Positions 12,007-16,693 of a DNA stretch of 35,745 bases are shown one piece after another. Within the stretch, counting starts at the first letter, position 1, and every line of letters starts with the position of its first letter. Made by a program: the position numbers and the translations under genes. The DNA comes from a virus: IMG/VR virus record IMGVR_UViG_3300049847_000188, positions 1 to 35,745 of that record; one strand, 5' to 3'. The notes beneath the pieces were generated by a model, which was not told where the DNA came from, searched no databases, and saw only the letters and a program-made list of their open reading frames with translations.

Positions 12007-12233
12007 ACGCACACAGACTTGCTTGCGCACTGGAAGACCCAAAGCGCTGGACTGCGCTGAGCGATGCCGACTGCGACGCAGCAGCTGCAGAACTGCGCCG
12101 GCTTGACGCACTGAATGCGCAGATGCTGGATGCGCTGAGGCGATCTCTGAAGTTGCTCGAATACGCCGGATGTGCAGCTTCTGATGAGGCCGCAGAAGCC
12201 CGCGCAGCCATCGCAGCAGGAGAGCAGAAATGA
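12003..12233 (+). CDS. Hypothetical small early protein
   Basis: 76 residues; the ATG at 12003 overlaps the upstream stop, which fixes the start. NAHRLACALEDPKRWTALSD, then a helical DADCDAAAAELRRLDALNAQ, then MLDALRRSLKLLEYAGC and an Ala/Glu tail. It is an alpha-helical adaptor-sized protein with no metal or membrane motif. Part of the overlapping rightward early chain. Confidence 0.6.
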   Translation: MNAHRLACALEDPKRWTALSDADCDAAAAELRRLDALNAQMLDALRRSLKLLEYAGCAASDEAAEARAAIAAGEQK

Positions 12234-12313
12234 GCCGCGCGACATTCTGGCAGGTGTACCTTTTCGCAGTTCTCCCGCTTTGCGCCTGCGGCATCTGGTG
12301 GTGCCTATCATGA
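12230..12313 (+). CDS. 27-residue membrane micropeptide
   Basis: 27 residues, starting in an ATGA overlap and ending in another one with the 12310 gene. The peptide SRATFWQVYLFAVLPLCACG then IWWCLS is one hydrophobic helix with aromatic ends, enough for a single membrane span. It is too short for most annotation. Conservation of both overlaps argues that it is translated and not just a spacer. Function unknown. Confidence 0.5.
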   Translation: MSRATFWQVYLFAVLPLCACGIWWCLS

Positions 12314-12699
12314 CCAGGCCTGAAAAAATGAGCGACGCGCAAATCATGCACGCACGATCCACGGCATGGGAAAAATGGGATGGCGAAGGTGACCAGCGGC
12401 TTTGGTATGCCCGTGTGATCGAGGCCGCCCGCGATGCGCAGTGGGAAGCCGCACTGGCAGACAGCGGCAAGCCTGCAACGCCCTACGCCTGGGCAGTCAC
12501 CGGGATGGGCCGCCTTTTTTTCGGTGCGTTCGCAGCGTTCGACGCAAAAGATGAGGCAAAGCGCTGCGGCGGGGATACGCGGGCTTTCCCCCTCTACACA
12601 TCGCCAGCGAACGAAAGCCCGGTGGCGCATGCGCCTGGTGTATGCATCGACATCAACGGCTCGTCCATGATTGGCACGAAAGGCAAGGTGACCCCATGA
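12310..12699 (+). CDS. Small accessory phage protein (AWAV...PLYTS motif)
   Basis: 129 residues. The N-terminal half is helical (KMSDAQIMHARSTAWEKWDG), the second half begins PYAWAVTGMGRLFFGAFAAF and has the block DEAKRCGGDTRAFPLYTS. A YAWAV opening with a late PLYTS end is a widespread small domain in phages of this host group, and the 9839 cassette protein has a similar PVAWR...PLY layout. Role unknown. ATGA overlaps at both ends. Confidence 0.65.
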   Translation: MTRPEKMSDAQIMHARSTAWEKWDGEGDQRLWYARVIEAARDAQWEAALADSGKPATPYAWAVTGMGRLFFGAFAAFDAKDEAKRCGGDTRAFPLYTSPANESPVAHAPGVCIDINGSSMIGTKGKVTP

Positions 12700-12878
12700 C
12701 CGACTCGCGATTTGACCAGGACACTGGCATTGATCGCCCGCCAGCCCGCCGGCATGGTGTGCTGCAAGATATTGTGCTGTGCACCCTACTTCTGATCAGC
12801 ATCGCCGCTGCATGGCTTTACGGCCTGGCGCTTGAGTGCTGGCGCGATGCGATCCGCTGGGCCACCGGCCGCGAATGA
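12696..12878 (+). CDS. Single-pass membrane protein
   Basis: 60 residues. Hydrophilic N-terminus (TDSRFDQDTGIDRPPARRHG), then a transmembrane helix LQDIVLCTLLLISIAAAWLY, then a short charged tail ending RWATGRE. The start overlaps the upstream stop. It is the last gene before a 147-bp gap and RecT. The gap shows no clear promoter, and has GAGAGGGAAC as the RBS for RecT. Confidence 0.6.
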   Translation: MTDSRFDQDTGIDRPPARRHGVLQDIVLCTLLLISIAAAWLYGLALECWRDAIRWATGRE

Positions 12879-13025
12879 CTTCGTGCGATCCCGCCCGCAA
12901 ACCCCGGCCAGCGCATCGGCAGGGCGGTTGATCGGGGCTTCTCTCGGCCCTCCCTGAAGCGGCATCGGACCACCCGCGACAAATGCAGCAACGGTTCACC
13001 ATCAACCAACTACCCGAGAGGGAAC

Positions 13026-13889
13026 ATGAGCAACGCACTGACCACCACCGGCAGCTTCTCGCTGGCCCCCCAGAGCCTCGATGAGGCCTTCCGATTCGCC
13101 GACATGCTCGCCGCATCCGACATGATCCCGAAGGACTTCCAGCGCAAGCCGGGGAACATCCTGGTCGCCATGCAATGGGGCGCCGAGGTCGGCCTGAAGC
13201 CGCTGCAGGCGCTGCAGAACATCGCCGTCATCAACGGCCGCCCGAGCCTGTGGGGTGATGCCGTCATCGCCCTGGTGCGCAACTCGCCGACCTGCGAATA
13301 CGTGATCGAAGAGGAAGAAGGCGACGCCGCCGTGTGCCGCGTCAAGCGCCGCGGCGAGCCCGAGCAGGTGCGCACGTTCAGCATGGCAGACGCCAAGACG
13401 GCAGGACTGGCCGGCAAGGCCGGGCCGTGGACACAATACCCGCGCCGCATGCGCCAGATGCGCGCCCGAGCCTTCGCGCTGCGCGACGTGTTCCCGGACG
13501 TGCTCAAGGGTCTGCCCGTGGCCGAAGAACTGATCGACATGCCGGCGGATGCTGTGCCAGAGCAGCGCCCGGCGCCAAAGCACATGGGAGCTGTTGAGCA
13601 AGTCAAGCAGGCCACGCCAGCGCCCAGCGAAGACCTCGTGAACGCCGCCCAGGACGCCAGCCTGCAAGGTGTGGCCGCCTATGCCGCATGGTTCGCCACG
13701 ATCACCAAGGACGAGCGAAAGCAGCTCGACGCGGCAGGGCACCACAAGGCGTGTAAGAAGGCGGCCGAGGAAGTCGACGCAGAGGCAGCGACTGCGCCAG
13801 AGGCTGACCCGCGCGCCGTGATGTACAAGGCCGCGCCGGCCGTGGCTGATGAGGTGGCGCCGGCCGTGGCTGATGAGGTGGCGCCGTGA
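13026..13889 (+). CDS. recT: RecT-family single-strand annealing protein
   Basis: 287 residues, ATG at 13026 after a GAGAGGGAAC RBS. The core (residues 8-150) has LAPQSLDEAFRFADMLAASD, PGNILVAMQWGAEVGLKPLQ, ALQNIAVINGRPSLWGDAVI and the later PRRMRQMRARAFALRDVFPD, the conserved RecT/Bet-type blocks. These proteins anneal complementary single strands, using ends made by the partner exonuclease encoded immediately downstream. The C-terminus is an Ala/Val/Asp linker made partly of a tandem 8-residue repeat. Confidence 0.9.
   Translation: MSNALTTTGSFSLAPQSLDEAFRFADMLAASDMIPKDFQRKPGNILVAMQWGAEVGLKPLQALQNIAVINGRPSLWGDAVIALVRNSPTCEYVIEEEEGDAAVCRVKRRGEPEQVRTFSMADAKTAGLAGKAGPWTQYPRRMRQMRARAFALRDVFPDVLKGLPVAEELIDMPADAVPEQRPAPKHMGAVEQVKQATPAPSEDLVNAAQDASLQGVAAYAAWFATITKDERKQLDAAGHHKACKKAAEEVDAEAATAPEADPRAVMYKAAPAVADEVAPAVADEVAP
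13833..13880 (+). repeat. Tandem 24-bp repeat in RecT C-terminus
   Basis: Two perfect adjacent copies of a 24-bp unit (13833-13856 and 13857-13880) encode the repeated peptide APAVADEV at the protein's end. It is a recent in-frame duplication and probably a length-variable linker. Confidence 0.85.
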
Positions 13890-14647
13890 TCGTCTACGAC
13901 ATGCCGCAAGGAAGTGATCAGTGGCACGCCGCCCGCGCTGGCGTGTGCACGGCCAGCATGTTCTCGACGGCGCGCACGCGAGTCGGCGGGCTGACCGACC
14001 AGCAGGCCGAGTACGTAAAGGCGCTGAAGGCAGGCCAGAACGAGCGCGAGGCGATGAGCCTGGCCGGCTACAAGGCCAGGCCGCGCGCCGCCGCCATCGA
14101 TGCCGCCATGGAAGGACGAGACACCAGCGAGCCCGGGAAGACGGCGCTCGACTACGCCTTCGGACTAGCCATAGAGCGCATCAGCGGCGCCCCGCTCGAC
14201 GACGGCTTCGAGAACTACTTCACCCGCCGTGGTCATGAGCTTGAGGCGACCGCGTTGGACCGGTACGAGGTCGATACGGGTCGCATGGTGCAGCGCTGCG
14301 GATTCGTCTGCACCGACGACCGCAAGTTCGGCGCAAGCGCTGACGGACTGGTCGGCGCGGATGGTGGCGTCGAGGTCAAGGCCTGGGTTGACCCCGTGAA
14401 GCTGCGCGCCGTGCTGACCCGATCGGACATCACCGAAGTCCGCGACCAGTGCCTGGGCGGGATGTGGGCCACCGGCCGCAAGTGGTGGGACTTCGTCCTG
14501 TACTGCCCTGCGCTGGACCCCATCGGCCGCGCCCTGACGATCATCCGCATCGACCGCGACGACAACGCCATCGACGCCCTCGAATCCGACCTGTTGGCCT
14601 TCGACAAGATCGTTGAGGGCTACCGCAAGCAACTGGAGCAAGAATGA
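13886..14647 (+). CDS. YqaJ-type (lambda-exonuclease fold) viral recombinase
   Basis: 253 residues with a GTG start overlapping the RecT stop (GTGA). Near the N-terminus QGSDQWHAARAGVCTASMFS is the family signature. FENYFTRRGHELEATALDRY gives the conserved Glu, and the PD-(D/E)xK core is visible as Asp153 (FGASADGLVG) and Glu163-Val-Lys165 (GVEVKAW). It digests one strand from double-strand ends to produce substrate for RecT. Genes in this order form a Red-like recombination system. Confidence 0.9.
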   Translation: MIVYDMPQGSDQWHAARAGVCTASMFSTARTRVGGLTDQQAEYVKALKAGQNEREAMSLAGYKARPRAAAIDAAMEGRDTSEPGKTALDYAFGLAIERISGAPLDDGFENYFTRRGHELEATALDRYEVDTGRMVQRCGFVCTDDRKFGASADGLVGADGGVEVKAWVDPVKLRAVLTRSDITEVRDQCLGGMWATGRKWWDFVLYCPALDPIGRALTIIRIDRDDNAIDALESDLLAFDKIVEGYRKQLEQE

Positions 14648-15069
14648 ACACCGCCACCACCGAAGCGCCGACCAGCGCACTCGCCGAGTACAACCGAACC
14701 GCCGCCGAGTTGGCGGACCTTCGCCAGCGCTTCGCGGGCGTGGTGTGGGACGTGGCCACCACCAAGGGCAACGCCGAGGCCCGCGCCGCCCGCCGCCGCG
14801 CGCTGTGGCTGGGAGAGCAGGCCCAGGAAGCGACCGCGCCTATCCCCATGCAGCCCGTGCCTGCCGCTGCAGACGAGCAGGCCACGATCAAGCTCGGCGA
14901 CATCTGCGCACGCATCGCGCCGTTGAGCATCAGCGCCGCAGGACTGGCAGAGCTCGGCATCGTGCACAGCGACACCGACAAGGCCGCCAAGCTCTACCGG
15001 CACAGCGATCTGCCGCGCATCCGCGATGCGCTGGTGCGGCATGTTGTGCGCACGCTGGGCGAGGCCTAA
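14644..15069 (+). CDS. Recombination-module accessory protein with HTH-like C-terminus
   Basis: 141 residues, ATGA overlap with the exonuclease. The N-terminal 60 residues are helical (EYNRTAAELADLRQRFAGVV), the middle is an Ala/Pro linker, and the C-terminal part ATIKLGDICARIAPLSISAA then GLAELGIVHSDTDKAAKLYR and PRIRDALVRHVVRT resembles a small DNA-binding domain common behind phage YqaJ genes. The stop TAA is inside the first box of attC-9, so the rightward cassette arm starts exactly at the end of this gene. Confidence 0.7.
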   Translation: MNTATTEAPTSALAEYNRTAAELADLRQRFAGVVWDVATTKGNAEARAARRRALWLGEQAQEATAPIPMQPVPAAADEQATIKLGDICARIAPLSISAAGLAELGIVHSDTDKAAKLYRHSDLPRIRDALVRHVVRTLGEA

Positions 15070-15147
15070 CTGCTGAAATAACCGGCGCCCGCCGAGCGCC
15101 GAGAAACAAGTGAGCCGGATGGCGTCCGGTTGATTGATAAGTTATGC
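15064..15147 (+). other. attC-9
   Basis: Plus strand: GCCTAAC (15064-15070), GTTATGC (15141-15147), 84 bp. Arms AATAACCGGCGCC and GGCGTCCGGTTGATT pair imperfectly, as in attC-4 and attC-5. The TAA of the 14644 gene is in the first box. Confidence 0.8.
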
Positions 15148-15173
15148 AGCGCCTGGTGCGCGGAGAGGAATAT

Positions 15174-15458
15174 ATGGACTGGATAGATCTAGTTGTCCGC
15201 GATGTCTGTGAGTTGGATTACACATCCCCGGATGGTCAAGCTGATGTAATGCTGGTGACTGCGGCAGAGTTGCGTGTGATTTTGGAAAACCATGCACCAT
15301 CAGAGCATGACGCCGAGCGCTACCAGTGGCTGCGCCGCTGGAAAGGCCAAGAGCACGAACCGCCGTTCACCGTGCAGCACGCACTACTGGACGGCGCGCT
15401 GTGGGGCGGCGATCTTGACGCGGCCATTGATGCGGCGAGAGCCGTTGGCGCTGCATAA
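15174..15458 (+). CDS. Cassette protein, phage DAERYQWLR-type
   Basis: 94 residues from the ATG at 15174, chosen because GCGGAGAGGAATAT precedes it; an in-frame ATG at 15144 lies inside the GTTATGC box of attC-9. The N-terminus is acidic (DWIDLVVRDVCELDYTSPDG), then a helix with SEHDAERYQWLRRWKGQEHE and a C-terminal GDLDAAIDAARAVGAA. The DAERYxWLR...AIDAA pattern is a common small phage/cassette domain of unknown role. The stop TAA is the second half of the GCATAAC box of attC-10. Confidence 0.68.
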   Translation: MDWIDLVVRDVCELDYTSPDGQADVMLVTAAELRVILENHAPSEHDAERYQWLRRWKGQEHEPPFTVQHALLDGALWGGDLDAAIDAARAVGAA

Positions 15459-15511
15459 CGCTAGGTTAAGCGGCTGGCCGTAGGCACGTCCGCTTGAACC
15501 GACAGTTAGGA
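15453..15511 (+). other. attC-10
   Basis: Plus strand: GCATAAC (15453-15459), GTTAGGA (15505-15511), 59 bp. Inner arms GGTTAAGCGG and CCGCTTGAACC pair with one unpaired C, as expected. Outer boxes each differ by one base from the strict consensus. Confidence 0.72.
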
Positions 15512-15525
15512 ATCATGGAGTGAAT

Positions 15526-15756
15526 ATGGCGCTAAAGATTTTTCACGATGGCAGTAAGGATGGCGAGATGCAGGAGAACTGCTGCATGTGCCGCAAGCCG
15601 ACGCGCTGGTGGTGTGGTACAGGTGCGCGCAATGTGGCGCTGTGCCATGACTGCGCGAAGACGACGAAGGCCAGCGAACTGCCGACCAAAGAGGCTTGGT
15701 GCGCGAAAGATCGCAAGTTGATTTCGACCTTGGCACGCCGACACTTTGGCTGGTGA
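15526..15756 (+). CDS. Cassette protein with Cys-rich zinc site
   Basis: 76 residues, ATG at 15526 with GGAG just upstream; an in-frame GTG at 15520 is an alternative. ALKIFHDGSKDGEMQENCCM then CRKPTRWWCGTGARNVALCH and DCAKTT provide CxxC and CHxC pairs, a compact four-ligand zinc knuckle, followed by a basic C-terminus ending LARRHFGW. Could bind nucleic acid. Promoterless; the stop TGA is one base before attC-11. Confidence 0.68.
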   Translation: MALKIFHDGSKDGEMQENCCMCRKPTRWWCGTGARNVALCHDCAKTTKASELPTKEAWCAKDRKLISTLARRHFGW

Positions 15757-15757
15757 T

Positions 15758-15815
15758 GCCTAACGTTTGACATGAACGGACGCCGAAGGCGGTCCGTTCG
15801 ATGGATTAGTTAGGC
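15758..15815 (+). other. attC-11
   Basis: Plus strand: GCCTAAC (15758-15764), GTTAGGC (15809-15815), 58 bp, both perfect. Arms CAT-GAACGGAC-GCC and the complement of GGCGGTCCGTTCGATG pair with two unpaired bases. It is an excellent attC by all structural criteria. Confidence 0.88.
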
Positions 15816-15832
15816 GTCCGTGGAGAAGCAAT

Positions 15833-15997
15833 ATGTTTGACCTGATCAACGTGTATATCAAGGTCGCCGGGCGATGGGTATACCAGGAGGGCACAAGGAT
15901 GCACAAGACACTTGCAGCATGCGCTCGGCATTACTCGGACGTGTACGGCATTGAGGTGCAGTGCAGGTTCGCCGCCAGCGAGGGAGATCATGGCTGA
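15833..15997 (+). CDS. Short cassette protein, first of two
   Basis: 54 residues, ATG at 15833 preceded by GTGGAGAAGCAAT. FDLINVYIKVAGRWVYQEGT then HKTLAACARHYSDVYGIEVQ and CRFAASEGDHG, beta then helix. The end overlaps the next start. It is shorter than usual ORF cut-offs but has an RBS, begins 18 bp after attC-11 as cassette genes do, and is coupled to the next gene. Function unknown. Confidence 0.55.
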   Translation: MFDLINVYIKVAGRWVYQEGTRMHKTLAACARHYSDVYGIEVQCRFAASEGDHG

Positions 15998-16328
15998 CCT
16001 GGCGCTGTATCCGGTTGATGAGGTGCAGCGGCTGTATGCCACCATCGCCGACCTGCGCGAGAGGCTCGCTGCAGCCGGCGATGGGGCGACCCTTGGCGCT
16101 GCTGATGTGGTGCTTTTGCGTTCCCTGGGCAGCCGGGAAATGACGCGGCGCGAGCTTGCCAAGGACACCGGGATGTCCGCCGAATACCTGCACGTCCGGC
16201 TGTACCGACTGCGGGCAGCCGGGAAGATCGAGCAGTCCGGCAGGAAGCCGCGCATCGGCAAAGGACAGGGCGAGTGGGTGTGGCGCAAGACGCCTAACTT
16301 TTCGCTGGGTCGCATAACTGCGCCCTAA
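15990..16328 (+). CDS. Cassette protein, winged-helix-like regulator
   Basis: 112 residues, ATG at 15990 overlapping the previous stop. A coiled N-terminal helix (YATIADLRERLAAAGDGATL) precedes a clear winged-helix segment: DVVLLRSLGSREMTRRELAK, then DTGMSAEYLHVRLYRLRAAG, then KIEQSGRKPRIGKGQGEWVW. The last residues (PNFSLGRITAP) are encoded by a GCCTAAC box and the 30-bp repeat read in frame without stopping, so the natural end may have been extended by the half attC. Last gene of the plus arm, convergent with the holin-like gene. Confidence 0.68.
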   Translation: MADLALYPVDEVQRLYATIADLRERLAAAGDGATLGAADVVLLRSLGSREMTRRELAKDTGMSAEYLHVRLYRLRAAGKIEQSGRKPRIGKGQGEWVWRKTPNFSLGRITAP

Positions 16329-16331
16329 TCC
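16302..16331 (+). repeat. 30-bp perfect inverted repeat, right copy (end of plus cassette arm)
   Basis: The exact reverse complement of 6979-7008. It contains GCATAACTGCGCCC, similar to the start of attC-2, and is preceded by GCCTAAC (16292-16298). No matching right half (GTTRRRY) follows, so it is a half-site. It overlaps the last codons of the 15990 gene. Confidence 0.75.
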
Positions 16332-16362
16332 TGCAACTGGCGCAGCACTGCGGCGTATGCAG

Positions 16363-16680
16363 TCACTTTCCCCGGTGGTGCTCCTGCGGGTCATCATCCA
16401 GCGGCGACGGCCCCGTCATACGCCGCGCCCAGGCGATCAAGCCGCGCCGCATGGGCTTTGACTCGCCCAGCTCCTGCGCGTACCACTCGGCCCGCAGCTC
16501 TTCAGTGCGGCGCTTTGCGCGTGTCTCACGTGCACGCTCGATCGTCCACCAGATGGTGGCAGCGGTCAAAATCAGCGGGGGGAGATTGACGCCGAAGATC
16601 GTGAGCGACGACAGCGATGCAGCCCAGCCGGTGGCGATGTCGGCGTAGCGCTGCAGCCACTTGGCGATGGATTGCATCAT
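16363..16680 (-). CDS. Holin-like small membrane protein
   Basis: 105 residues. The start at the double ATG (16680) follows the tail-spike stop by 13 bp; a good RBS is lacking. Residues 18-47 (GWAASLSSLTIFGVNLPPLI followed by LTAATIWWTI) form one long or two short transmembrane segments. The remainder is a strongly basic, coiled cytoplasmic tail (ERARETRAKRRTEELRAEWY). This size and layout fits a class II holin as in T7-like phages, placed after the tail fibre gene. A soluble endolysin gene is not visible next to it. Confidence 0.6.
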   Translation of the reverse strand: MMQSIAKWLQRYADIATGWAASLSSLTIFGVNLPPLILTAATIWWTIERARETRAKRRTEELRAEWYAQELGESKPMRRGLIAWARRMTGPSPLDDDPQEHHRGK

Positions 16681-16693
16681 GGAAATTGAATTT

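Larger units (their letters stand above)
15064..16331 (+). mobile_element. Integron-like gene-cassette array, plus arm
   Basis: Three cassettes separated by attC-9, -10 and -11, read rightward from the early operator and ending in a half-site (16302-16331) that is also found at the end of the minus arm. The attC-9 arms match those of attC-4 and attC-5 in the other arm, so the two arms draw on the same cassette pool. It lies between the recombination genes and the convergent virion genes. Confidence 0.75.

Noticed and set aside
12879-13116. Minus-strand ORFs over the 12.9-kb gap and the RecT start.
   Set aside because: Shadow frames of the recT region with Arg/Cys/Trp-rich composition; the gap itself shows no convincing gene.
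13833-13880. Tandem repeat as a possible regulatory or CRISPR-like repeat.
   Set aside because: Two adjacent in-frame copies with no spacer at the end of a coding gene; a protein linker duplication explains it.
16292-16331. GCCTAAC and GCATAAC close together, as if a very short attC.
   Set aside because: The two boxes are in the same orientation, not inverted, and no GTTRRRY follows. It is listed only as a half-site.
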